Of a DNA stretch of 64,000 nt, positions 46,613 to 56,920 are shown piece by piece (positions within the stretch are counted from its first letter, which is position 1; the number at the start of each line of letters is the position of its first letter). Location: positions 117,512,091 to 117,576,090 of the forward strand of contig CM071568.1 in the NCBI GenBank assembly GCA_036426205.1, given 5' to 3'. This DNA is from Ascaphus truei. Lineage: Eukaryota; Chordata; Amphibia; Anura; Ascaphidae. The translations under genes were made by a program, and so were the position numbers. A model generated the notes under the pieces. That model was given only the letters and a program-made list of their open reading frames with translations. It was not told where the DNA came from and made no database searches.

Positions 46613-47281
46613 TTACCATTCTTCTAGAATTAACTCTTCGCCTGGCTGCAACTGGTCGCTCCAGAAATGCAAGGCATTTTCATCCACGCTTAACCCAACC
46701 GCTGAATCCAGTATGGCACATATCTCCTCCAGGATGCGCTCATAGGAATCGCCACTGCTTTCTTCAAATAATTGGTCGGGAGGTAGGTTCATTTCTTCGG
46801 GTTCCCATTCCAATGCATTTTCAGCTGAAAGGCTTGGTACATAATCATAGTACTTTTGTTCTTGTACAATGTGGGTTTCAGGAATGGAGGCTGCAGATAT
46901 TGCAGCACGTATCGATTCAAACGGATCAGTAGTAGCGGATACATTGCTATTGCCATTAGGAATAAATATGCCTTTCACGACAATATAAGTGCCGTCTTTC
47001 AGGAGAAATTGTTTTTCCGGGGCAATCTTCCAGAAACCATAGGTGTGTTGTAGCTTATCCTGGTCACGTTCAAAAAAGTCATTACTTGATAAAGTGAATC
47101 TTATTGAGGAATTAAAATTCCGTGCATGCTTACGGTCTTGGTAATAAGGATATTTTGCTCGAATGAAATCATCGATTTGGCGTGTGCTTGCTTTCTGTCC
47201 GCGACTGTTCAAGATGGCTTCACAGATCATGTACTTATACCCTAAAAGGGGATTAATATTGTTAACGAATTCATCAGCCAT
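46613..47281 (-). CDS. divergent forkhead (winged-helix) protein
   Basis: Single-exon frame; the chosen ATG at 47281 has G at -3 and G at +4 and gives 222 residues. An upstream in-frame ATG at 47386 would add 35 residues of poor character. Residues about 11-94 align with the forkhead domain: YKYMICEAIL (helix 1), ASTRQIDDFIRAKYPYYQD (helix 2), NSSIRFTLSSNDFFER (recognition helix and turn) and YGFWKIAPE (wing strand). The normally near-invariant NSIRHNLS reads SSIRFTLS, so the DNA-contacting H is F, and the W before it is F. The C-terminal third is acidic (EWEPEEMNLPPDQLFEESSGDSYERILEEI), as in an activation domain. It converges on the Harbinger transposase. It could be the element's second protein or a captured/duplicated host Fox gene. 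The domain call is strong; the role is unknown. Confidence 0.85.
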   Translation of the reverse strand: MADEFVNNINPLLGYKYMICEAILNSRGQKASTRQIDDFIRAKYPYYQDRKHARNFNSSIRFTLSSNDFFERDQDKLQHTYGFWKIAPEKQFLLKDGTYIVVKGIFIPNGNSNVSATTDPFESIRAAISAASIPETHIVQEQKYYDYVPSLSAENALEWEPEEMNLPPDQLFEESSGDSYERILEEICAILDSAVGLSVDENALHFWSDQLQPGEELILEEW

Positions 47282-47384
47282 GTCTGAGTAGCACAAAAGC
47301 TGTGTGCAGGTCTGTGTTATTTGCTCATCAAAATGAATGTGCTGAATGGCTAACAAACTCCTGTTTTTCCTTGTCAAGGTCAAC

Positions 47385-47640
47385 AAAACTAACTACTTTG
47401 ACTCCTTATTTCAAACGCCAATTGGATTTGTTTGTCTAATTGGGTTAACAGTTGTGGTTCGTGATATGGGACTGTGGGAGAAACATTTCTCCTTCTTTTA
47501 TCTCGTTTGTGAAAAACATCCCTAGACTTTGAATGCGTTCACATAGTGTTTTTTTGAAAACTAACAAAGACCACTGTGTGAAAATATTTCTTAGCCAGGC
47601 ATATCAGTAAAAACACACCTGCAAAAAGAAATGTTTTTTC
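47385..47640 (-). promoter_or_regulatory. upstream region of the forkhead ORF
   Basis: On the minus strand a gagataaaag (about 47497-47506) and a ccaattgg (about 47418-47425) precede the ORF by 140-225 bp. Weak TATA- and CCAAT-like matches only. Confidence 0.25.
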
Positions 47641-47699
47641 CCCGCTTACATTTCTGTGTGTATGTGAAAGTCTGGTTAACTCCCTGTCTGCATGAGTTT

Positions 47700-47790
47700 A
47701 AATACGTGTGTATATATATATATATATAAATATATCTCTCTTATAAAAATATATATATATTTATATATTATATTTTATTTTTTTTAATAT
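47700..47790. repeat. TA-rich microsatellite
   Basis: (TA)n with tata/taaa interruptions. Confidence 0.9.
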
Positions 47791-47884
47791 TGCAGGAGTA
47801 CACACAACATTGATGGCATTAAGTATACCTTGTATGAAACCTATTTAAATGGTGAGAAACATGATTGAATTAAGTAATAAACAT

Positions 47885-48205
47885 TTTACCCATGGAGACT
47901 GTGATGGCAGATACAATAGATGTGTTCAAAAAAAGGTTGGACATCTTTTTAGATGGAAAGGTATACAGGGATATACCAAATAAGTGTACATAGGAAGGAT
48001 GTTGATCCAGGGATTAATCCGATAGCCAATCTTGGAGTCAGGAAGAATTCATTTTTCCCCTTAATGGGGTTTTTTGTTTGCTTCCTTGGATCAATAAGTA
48101 AGTATAGATATAGAATAAAGTATCTGTTGCTAAAATTAGCAGTGCTGAGGTTGAACTTGATGGACGTACGTTTTTTTTAACCTCATCTACTATGTAACTA
48201 TGTTT
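47885..48205 (-). repeat. interspersed repeat, family C, inverted copy
   Basis: Its reverse complement matches 61430-61735 almost throughout (gttacatagtagatgaggtt, caaacaaaaaaccccattaa, ccctggatcaacatccttcc, tatccctgtatacctttcc). Low divergence over 300 bp means a recent repeat. Class not resolved. Short frames in both copies are by-products. Confidence 0.85.
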
Positions 48206-48209
48206 TAAA

Positions 48210-48750
48210 ATAATATTCTAACCTGAAATTTGAGCATTCACCAGAGTGGTTTTTTTCTTCTACCCGATCTCATGCAGCCAAACATATGTCAGTGTTTGTT
48301 GTAGCTTTGAAATGCAGCAGCTATCTAATAAGTCTGAATGAAATGGAAAGACCTAACATAGAAGTAAATATAGAGGAAAACTGTTTTGGGGCCTGTCTGC
48401 AAAAGCCCTTGTCTGTTCTCTTCTTCTGATGGGCATTACCAGATTGAAGTGCTTGTGTTACTAAGGCAAACCTGAACAAGTGAAAGTAAGCTGAACTGTG
48501 TTGTACAGTAACTCAATGTACCTCTGAGAAAAACAGGACTATTGCAGCTCAGGTAAGACAAACAAGCAGAAGACTTATCAAGCTGTGTGAAAGGACTATA
48601 CAAAGTTCTTGGGGAACAGGGTGCCCCTTTAAATGGAAAACAATACATTGCACTACTGTATGGCTCTCTATCAAATGAGAAAAGGCATTGAAATGCAATA
48701 CTATGTAACCAAATATACTGCCCCTTTGCCTTGCATTTTCTTAGTCACAA
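48210..48750. other. non-coding, no gene recognised
   Basis: No domain or repeat end identified. Confidence 0.45.
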
Positions 48751-48755
48751 ATATA

Positions 48756-49600
48756 GGGCCTCATGCTATAAGCAGCGATAAGCCCTTATCGAAACGAAAA
48801 AGCCTACAGTGATTCAGTAAGCCCAATAAGCTGGCGATAAGAGCAAAAATCAGCGGGTATTTTTGCCGGGGGAAAAAAGCCAAACGACGCGGTCATACGC
48901 CGCTTATTCACCAGCTTCCAAACTCGCTCAATTCTAGTAGCCCCGAGTCAGCTTATCGCGACAGATCACCGCTCTAGAATGGAGATTTCTCTCCAAATCG
49001 TCCCGCACAAAAAGTTGGCAACAGCAGGTGTGAGAAAACTGCCGAGAAGAGGCGAGACGGGACTTAGAAAAAAAAATGCATTTTTTCCTGCATCGGATTA
49101 TGCCGGGAGACACGATGCATGAAAAATGCATTTACAGTCAACTTCATTACCTTAGTGGCTAACTGCTTAAGGCAATGGAAGGGTAACCACCAGTGCATGC
49201 TTAGTGTGGTAGCGGGGGTGGGTGAAGTGGTATTTGCCCTCGTGGGGGTTTAGGCTGCGCAGGGCTTGCGGGTGGACTAACCCCTCATTACCTTAGGCGG
49301 TTAATAACCGTTATGGGTAATGAAGGTTAACCCTTCCCGCTACCCACTAGTAGGCCTAAACGTCCATCCTTGGGGCTATACCCTTTCACCTACCACCGCT
49401 ACCCACAATTAAAAAAAAATAAACACACCAACAGCCCTACTAGCCACCTCTAGACCACTAAAAAACCATTACAATTTAATAAACAATAATATGCAACCCA
49501 CCCACCCCCTGTATCCCCTATAAAACCTTATTTTTCTTTTTAATGTAACCCTGGTCCCCGTAGCCCCTACCTCCTGGACTGGGCGCTAGGCAGCGGAGGC
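48756..49600 (+). mobile_element. second Harbinger-like terminus, diverged
   Basis: gggcctcatgctataagcag with gataag motifs at about 48776 and 48837, a gttggca and an acttagaaaaaaaaatg block, in the same order as in 41162-41500. It then runs into ccttagtggctaactgcttaaggcaatg, which links it to the non-autonomous family at 27190. The orientation is direct, not inverted, relative to 41162, so it is not simply the other end of the transposase-bearing element. Confidence 0.55.
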
Positions 49601-49604
49601 AGGA

Positions 49605-50985
49605 GGCAGGTTCCAGTGCCGACGGAAGGTGCCGCCAGCGGACATGCCCGGAGGTTGGCGGCTCCCTTGCAGGGTACTGCCATGTTTGATTGGACGTTCA
49701 TGCGCAAGATGCGCTCATGCGCAGTATAGGCAAGTCATTAGTTAGAATAGGCTCCGCAAGGGAACTTCAACACCAGCAGTCAATGGGGCTGAGCCATTGT
49801 GATGCCCACAGCCAATAGGGCTGCAGCTTTCCCCTGCACAGATATAGATACATTCGCATGCTGCAGCCATGTTAGTCAGAGCTGGGTGCCATTAGGGTAG
49901 GGTGTATGTGTGCAGGAGACTGTGGCACCTGCACTAGGCCAGATTATGCTCAGCTAGGCCCGCCCCCTCAGCTTGTGGTTGCGCAGCAGGACAAGCTCAT
50001 AGATAGGAATACTCCCTGTAGCATAGTGTTAACACGTTGCTCACACAAAACAAGGCGCGACCGTGGGGCTGAGGGAAGGGATTGTATAGAACGCAGACCA
50101 CAACCGCGTGGGCGCGTCTAGAGTGTAGGATAGTCTTGCAGCGTAAACGTGGATTTGCTGGGTCTTGGAGTGTAGAGTAGCAGATCGTTGGGGTATGTAG
50201 CCGGAAGTCGGGATTGGAGAGCTTAGAGTAGTCGTAGAGCTAAAGACCAGGGTCAGGGTGTAGGAGAAGAGCAGCAGGACGTCATATTTCAATGCCAGGG
50301 TCAGTGCAGGAGAGAGTGAGTTAATTGTGATCCGAAGCCAAGGTCAGAGCAGGAGAATAATACAAGGTACAAGTTCCGGCAAGGTCAGGCAGCAAGATAA
50401 GGCACGAGTAGTAGGGAGGTTCAGCGTCACAACAAGAGTCGGCGGGGTATGGAAGTGCAGAAGCATATTTAGAGGTATCCCCATCAATGGGAGGCATCCA
50501 GGAAGTGGGGCTTGCGGTTCCTGATAGGCCTGTGGATCGTCTGCAGGTGCATCCTATTGCACGCCAATTGAGACCGCATCAGAGTGTGTGCGCGCGCCGC
50601 CATGCAACGCGCGCATCACGCTGGTGACCAGTTGCACTCTGTCATCGGCGCCATGACACACGCACCAGTACAGAGGCGGAGACCAGAGGCGGAGACCAAG
50701 GCGGGACCCGCGGGAACAGAGGAGGAGCGCGGAGTAGTACAGCCGCACCGTGTTAGTCCTAAACGCGGGGCGGGAATAAGGGGTGGAGACCGTTGCACGC
50801 GCAGCGACGGAGCGCATCAACGCCAGAGGAACAGAAGCATGCCCTGTGCCCAGAAACAGAGAGACCAATGGAACCCGCGTTGTGCTCGCGCGCCACACGT
50901 AAGTACCACCGCTAGGCTGCCTCTCTTGGGTGCCACGGAATCAGATGAGGAGTAAGGGTTAAGGGGATAGAAGCACCAGAAGGGT
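49605..50985. other. GC-rich, probably retroelement-derived non-coding block
   Basis: cacacaaaacaaggcg...gtggggctgaggg (50041-50075) and gggcgcgtctagagtg resemble the leader of the Gypsy element at 60540-60640 (on the same displayed strand). No gag/pol motif is legible. Overlapping frames at 50554-51020 are compositional. Confidence 0.35.
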
Positions 50986-50989
50986 GAAT

Positions 50990-51540
50990 CCTCACACATA
51001 GTAGTGAGGGATACAGTCAAGATTCAGCTGCATTCTGGCCTCAGGTGTTCTTGGACCAGACACCATCTACTGAGAGACTATCAACGGTGGTACAATCCTG
51101 CGGGACCCACCACCATAGAGGCGGAGGCTTGGCAGGTTACTGCAATGGTTCTGTGGATCCATCACAAGTACAGCATCTGCGTGCCGGGTTGGACACACGG
51201 GCAGGTACCCAACTAAGTGCACCAACTCAACCTTCACATTAGTCGGCGCAGCAGTGTCTACACCCACTTGGGTAGGTGGTTGATTCGGGGACACTGGAAC
51301 GGTTCTGGTGCCTGAAGCACCTCAGTACATTGGGTAACACCACAGGGTATGGGCATGGTGTTGGGAAAGGCGCAGTGAGGGGTTGCAGCCCTGCGAGGCC
51401 TAATATTGCGGTATTGGTGCTAATGTTGTGATTGTTCACGAGTATGCCTATAGTAAATTGTTATTGTTTCCTCACAACAGTGTATATTGGTCATATATGG
51501 TTGCACGGGGCTATTCCACATAGTTAGGATCCCGCGCAGG
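50990..51540 (+). mobile_element. LTR-like block with primer-binding-site-like motif
   Basis: Counterpart of 13080-13711: it shares cctgcgaggcctaata, ends in ggatcccgcgcagg and is followed at 51541 by tggaggcgctgtcaccc. The following 51560-51650 matches 13735-13830. Solo or truncated LTR retroelement end. Confidence 0.55.
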
Positions 51541-51659
51541 TGGAGGCGCTGTCACCCATCGAATCAGGTACACCCTGCCTCCCAGCAGCGGAGGTTCATG
51601 GTTCATGCCTCCTGTGAGCCACAGGTAATGCACCACACACTCAGTAGCCACCATATCTC

Positions 51660-52070
51660 CCAGGGGGGGGGGGGAAAGTGCGCTACATTTACACACAGGA
51701 TTAATACCACAGGCTGGGGGGGTCACAGGGTGGTCCCCATGGGCCAATGCATGCCCCACAGGGCACCCGGGGAGTTCTCACAGGTGTCTGTGGGCCCCAG
51801 TTGGTCCCCCGCTAGGCTCTGTGGGCTTCAGGTGGTCCCTGTGGTGTTCTTGGGCCCAACCGAGTCCACAGGTAGTCCCCCATGGGTGTCTGGGTCCCTG
51901 GGTCATCCCCACGGGTGTCTGGGGGCCCTTGGGTGGTGGGGGCCCTCGGGGGCTCCCACAGGTGTCTGGGGTCCTCGTGTGTCCGGGGTCCACGGGTGCT
52001 CCCCATTGGCGTCCGTGTGTCCTCAAGTGGTCCCTCTGGGTCCCCGCTCGCCGCTGCGGTACCATTCCTG
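51660..52070. repeat. G-run and GC-rich minisatellite-like array
   Basis: A G-run at 51664-51673, then ggtgtctggggcccc.ggtggtcccca-type units as at 27950-28320 and 55600-55900. Confidence 0.65.
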
Positions 52071-52074
52071 TATT

Positions 52075-52880
52075 TAAAAAAAAACACTGGCCAGTGGCCT
52101 GTGACGTCACATTTGGGTGGCAAATAGTTCACACGCCATCTGATTGGCTTTGAAAACCATGTGCCTTTTAATTTTTTTATTTAACGTGACATCATGAAAG
52201 GGACTGAAGCCAAACAATCAGAATGGCTGTGCATCATTCCCCTTTAACATTGACGCACAAAACCCACATGGACAAAAGATAGTTTCCGTGGGCCTATATT
52301 AACAACTACTACAAAAAGGTATATGAAAACCAAGCCGTTGGCTGTGAAGAAACGTGGCTCCTCACGGTGTGCTTGAAGAAAAGAAAAAGCACAAACACAT
52401 AGCGTAATAACTGTTAAAATGTAAGACAAACAACACTTAAGACAACATATACAGCTGAGAACTGAATAGGTGAAATTAGCACAATAAAAAAATTTAATAA
52501 CAATTAAACTTAATATAATGCACAATATACATGGACATATTATATGAACAAATAAAATAATGAATTGATGATTCTTATACTCCCGTAGCACCAATGATGA
52601 TGATAGCAATGCCTACTCACCAGATGGAATAGGTTTGCAGGCAGTGGATGGATAATTGAGAGTTATCCCCTCTCGTTTAAAGTTGCTCTCTGCTAGCTGG
52701 CGTCTCCGTCTGCTCGTGGATGTGACTCGTCAAGCAGGAACTCCTGCAGCACGCCGGGAAGGGCGTCCGGATGGATGGTAAACAGCACAAGCGATTCGGC
52801 ACGCCGTCGGCAACGGGAACTAGTCAGTTAGTGGCGCACACAATTCGCCAATGCGTGGGGATACTAACACCAATGGTGCT
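52075..52880. other. non-coding, right part probably PLE 3' region
   Basis: AT-rich to 52610, then GC-rich to the hammerhead. No protein motif. The 52630-52890 part is likely the downstream non-coding end of the minus-strand PLE. Confidence 0.4.
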
Positions 52881-52895
52881 GGGGTATTAAAATCG

Positions 52896-52942
52896 CCACC
52901 CTACGCGTTTCGAGAGCGCTCTGCTCTTTTCCTCAGGGGTAT
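52896..52942 (-). ncRNA. hammerhead ribozyme motif of Penelope-like element
   Basis: On the minus strand: stem I half ataccc, core ctgagga, stem II agagc/gctct, core gaa, palindromic stem III acgcgt, then a at the cleavage position and stem I half gggtgg. Stem I pairs over five positions including one U-G. All fixed core bases are present and the N7 position is G. It lies about 530 bp downstream of the GIY-YIG coding remnant on the same strand. The palindromic stem III fits the dimer-type hammerheads known from PLEs. Confidence 0.75.
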
Positions 52943-53469
52943 ATGAAATAAAGTCGCAGCAATGTCCTTTAAATACAAGGTCCGCAATTTTAGTAATAAT
53001 TTCACCTGTAGCTGATGCACATGCGCCGTGGATGAAATGAAGTAGTTCTTGAAAGTGATTATGCAATCAAACACATGCCGTAGGACAGTCAAGAATGCTT
53101 ATTGCAAAAGCAACTATATTTGATACAGCTGTTATACGTTACAGACAACATTGACATAACAAATTTATTCTATTATTAACAAATGACATATATAACTAAC
53201 AACATATATTTATATATTTAAATAATTCTTCTAAGAATAAGAAAAAAATAATAATAAAATGATAAAAAATATAATCAATATATAATTGAACTTAATAATT
53301 GTGAACTAATATGACCATTGATAACTAATATAACTTAATAATTAAAATATTTAGGAATGTATTAAACTAGTGGTAGTGTACTTATGATATATGTAGGAGG
53401 AGCCTACTGCTAGAAGTGAAATAGACACTATTATCTGTGATATGTCTGTTTAAATGGACGATTGTAATT

Positions 53470-53724
53470 TTAACCCACCAGGAAGGATTTCAAATCAAAT
53501 TCTACATTTAAGCCCATTGGGGACAGAGTGCGTAACTCATAGATCCAATAGGATTCTCTTCTCCCCAATAGGCTCAATGTATTTCCTCCTCTCCAGTGTG
53601 GTGTAATACACTCTATCCCTACACATCTTAAACCTTTTGGATCTCTATTGTGCACCTGAAGAAAATGATTAGACACATTGTGTGTAACTAAACCGGTTTT
53701 AATATTGTATATATGTTCGTACAA
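53470..53724 (-). pseudogene. Penelope-like element, C-terminus of GIY-YIG region
   Basis: The 84-residue frame contains TGLVTHNVSNHFLQVHNRDPKGLRCVGIECI, HWRGGN, LSLLGRRESYWIYELRTLSPMGLNVEFDL. This is the conserved C-terminal part downstream of the GIY-YIG core in PLE proteins. The rest of the endonuclease and the RT are absent upstream, so the copy is 5'-truncated, as PLE insertions often are. The hammerhead motif at 52896-52942 belongs to its 3' end. Confidence 0.8.
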
Positions 53725-53729
53725 ACGTC

Positions 53730-54340
53730 ACTAGCCCTATGTTGAGTGTATTGACAAATTAGAAAAAGCTGTCAGTAAATTCATATCTTCAGTCTTTCAA
53801 TGTCCATTTGATGTGCAGCAAAACAAACCAAATTGCTACAAATGTATATACATTGTTTTCTATATATCATTTGGTTACATGAAACCATTTGACTTTGTTC
53901 TGAAGTCTGTTCAAAATAGAATGAATGTAAGGTAATCCTAATTATTGTCTAAAACGAAATGTTTCATACATTCCACCCCCCTGCTATTACTTGATTTTAA
54001 CCCTTTAATGCATCTTTTTGCTCAATATCATTTTAATTTGTTTCATTACCACAGCAGGTAGAGGTTAATAGAATATTGTTTGGTGAATAGTATTGTTGTC
54101 TTACCTCCCTGCAAGGTTTATTATAGTTGTATAAATGGTTATTTAAACATCTGATGTAACCTAATTGTTTTTACACAGGCAATGCCTTTGCCAGATTTCT
54201 GCCCTGACTCCTGGTAGTGGCTCACCACGGGTGCGTTCATGCTCATCAGGTGAGCAGAGCTCCCCTGTCAATCAAGGGAGTGACTGCTCACACTGTGGGA
54301 ATGATGTCACTTCCGGGTGGGTTTGTATTTCAGCTGACAC
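53730..54340. other. non-coding, no gene recognised
   Basis: AT-rich to 54160, then GC-richer. Confidence 0.4.
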
Positions 54341-54344
54341 GGCA

Positions 54345-54480
54345 GCAGGTAACATGTACTCTTTGAGAAAGGCCCGTTGCGGCTGAATTGCGTTCGAGTT
54401 GAGGGGGGGGCCTCCCTCTCTCTCTTTTTTAACTTCCATGTTATAATAAAGAAGATTTTTTCACAGCACAGTCCAGCCTT
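54345..54480 (+). mobile_element. degenerate Penelope-like terminus
   Basis: ctttgagaaaggcccgttgc followed by ggctgaattgcgttcgag has the shape of the degenerate hammerhead-like pattern, followed by ataataaagaaga. Core bases are changed. Confidence 0.4.
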
Positions 54481-54484
54481 GTTC

Positions 54485-54955
54485 ACTTGCAGCGCGGCCG
54501 TGACCGCTGTCTTTCCTCCCCGGTGAGGTTATTTTGCTTGCTATTTCCACCATACAGCTTGGAGCACGCCGCAGATCAGACGGATTTAAAGACATATGTG
54601 AGTCATTTATTCCTCATTTGTTCCTTCATTGTGGAGTCCCCCAGGCATTGTGGGTTACACTATGCGTGATTAAAGGGGTCTGGGTGGGTCCACGGACTTC
54701 CCCCTGACATCCCTAGACAATCACTGCTATACCACATACCTAATAGGGGTCATTTCATATTGTTCCTCCACACCCTGTCCATCTGGACACAGCAGCATTC
54801 TTTATTAGTCAATGTGGTTTTTAAATAAAGCCCTGCAGCACTGGCTTATTGATGGTGAATGTCCCTCAATGTTCTCTCTACGGGAACAAATACACAGGCA
54901 AGTGTCAAGTTCTCTACTTCTCTATAGATTAAGATACTGAGTATCGACGCCTATT
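54485..54955. other. non-coding, no gene recognised
   Basis: No domain; nothing supported. Confidence 0.4.
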
Positions 54956-54959
54956 ATAC

Positions 54960-56045
54960 CACATACACTATAGTAATGTGCAAAATTACTACTATCCACA
55001 TATGGATAATAGTGACTTTGCCCATTTAAAATACATAAAGAACAATAAATACATTAAATACATATTGCACTCACCCTTCTCCGGCTGGAACGATGAAGGC
55101 CATCCTCATCTTTATCACCGTCCATGCCCCCTCCGATGCTGCCAAACATAAACAAGAATAAAAACAGCCAATGTAATGTCCCCTAACCCCTTAATCACCA
55201 TAGCGGTTATTAACCGCTACAGTCATTAAGGGGTTAACCCACCCTCACCCACCACTCGGGAGGCCTAAATACCCTCCCCCACTAGCCACCCCATGAGGCC
55301 TAACCACCCTCACCCAATATCCAGCCGGGAGGCCTACCCACATACCCGTGGGCCAATACCCCCTTCCCCCACCCCCAGTAACCACAATAAAAACAATACA
55401 CAGCCCCACAATAAACAGCATTATATTTATTAAATACATAACCCACCCCCTGTGCCCCCCCATAAATACATTATTTATTATTTTACATACAGTGTTAATA
55501 CCCCAGGCCCACGGGAGTCCCCAGTGGCCCAGACGGGTGTCCGTAGACCTCACAGTAGCCCAGCACCATGTTTCAAACAGGGTCTAGAGGCCTACGGGTG
55601 GTCCCCACCACCACCGTGGTCCACCAGGTGGTCTCCGCGGGTCACAATGGGGTCTCCATAGGTAGGCCTGTGGCTGTCTGGGGGGGCCCGGGTCAGACCC
55701 ACAGGTGTCTGAGGGGCCTCGGGTGGTTCCCATGGGGGTCTGGGAGCCCTCGGGTGGTCCCTATGGGTCTGCGGTGCCCCCACAGATGTGGGGACACCAG
55801 TTTTTCCCTTCAGGTGTCCCCCGTGGACCCGGCAGCCGTTTACCCGTGAGAAGACCAAGGAGACCTCAGGTGGTCTCCAGAGGTCCCCCGCAGACCTGAG
55901 GAAACAACCCTGTATGTAAAAAAAATAAACATGTCCAATACATGAAATACATCAATCCTCCCCCCAAACACATACAGTACAATAATGTGCAAAATAACTA
56001 TTATCCAGATAGGGATAATAGATTATTTGCCCATTATTAAACACA
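54960..56045. mobile_element. second copy of the compound non-autonomous element interior
   Basis: It parallels 27300-28460 over about 1 kb: tatccacatatggataata, taatcaccatagcggttatt, gaggcctacccacataccc, cacagccccacaataaac, the GC-rich minisatellite (55600-55900) and the ctattatcca...gggataatagattatttg end. Same orientation as the first copy. Long frames are compositional. Confidence 0.8.
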
Positions 56046-56179
56046 TTAACTAGCATAATAAAATAAATAAAGTTCTACTAACCTCATCAATATGAAGGCC
56101 CCTCGACAGCAAATTCCGTGTCCTCCGTTGCCAACAAAATACATAGCCAATACATTGCAATTACATTCTGATATCAATT

Positions 56180-56580
56180 GACCCCTTAATCACCTTATCG
56201 GATAATAACCGCAAAGGTAATTAAGGGGTTAAGCCACCCTGGTCCGATACCCACCCTTCACCCATTCATTTGTACAGTGGCTTCATCATGCAACTATATA
56301 TATATATATATATATGGGTTTATGTGCCGGTTTTTCTACTGAATACACGCTGCTTTTTGTACCTTTGAGTGTGCTGTCTCCTTCTTGCCTCGTGATCCTG
56401 GATCTACTCGTAAGAATAGAACCAAATCCCTACTATAATTATATATATATTCATATATATATATAATCTATCCTTATATATTATATATATATAGTACTAT
56501 ATACACACACACATACATATCAACAGATTAAATAAAAGTAAATATATAATCATAAAGATATAAGCAGTAATGGTTTTGAA
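56180..56580. other. non-coding with TA/CA microsatellites
   Basis: (TA)n at 56295-56315 and 56440-56530 region; no gene. Confidence 0.6.
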
Positions 56581-56584
56581 CCAA

Positions 56585-56727
56585 ATCAACCAAAAAAACT
56601 ACTCGCCACACAAAAAAATCTACTCGCCACCTAGTACCAAATGTGTGCTGCTTGGGCCAATATTTACTCGCCCGGGGGTTAAATCCACTCGCCCGGGGCG
56701 AGCAAATGTATAGGTTTGTCGAACACT
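56585..56727. mobile_element. hAT-like terminus with actcgcc repeats
   Basis: Several actcgcc copies, then gcccggggcgagcaaatg and tcgaacactg before TA. The complement, cagtgttcgacaaacc, resembles a hAT-type end. The left end was not found. Confidence 0.4.
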
Positions 56728-56920
56728 GTATATATGCGCTAAGAGCCCCACGAGAACACCTACTACAATACAGACAGAAAGAACCTACCACACGCATATC
56801 ACTAGTGGCCACATACAACCCTACCCTAGAGGGAATACTAAAAATAATCAAAGATCTGCAACCCATGCTGGAAGAGGATGTGACCGCTTTATCAGATTGG
56901 GAGCATGTATTTGGTGGTGA
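56728..56920 (+). pseudogene. Penelope-like element, linker fragment
   Basis: The frame contains RQKEPTTRISLVATYNPTLEGILKIIKDLQPMLEEDVTAL. The R(I/V)xLVxTYxPxxxxLxxIIxDLxPxLxxD pattern is the segment between RT and GIY-YIG in PLE-type proteins. It is truncated on both sides, joined to the Gypsy element near 56920. Confidence 0.5.

Noticed and set aside
46441..46932. A 163-residue plus-strand frame over the forkhead ORF
   Set aside because: It is the antisense of the forkhead coding sequence and shows no domain; only the antisense promoter idea was kept.
50554..51020. Arg/Ala-rich frames near 50600-50950
   Set aside because: CpG-rich retroelement-like sequence; overlapping frames on both strands with no motif.
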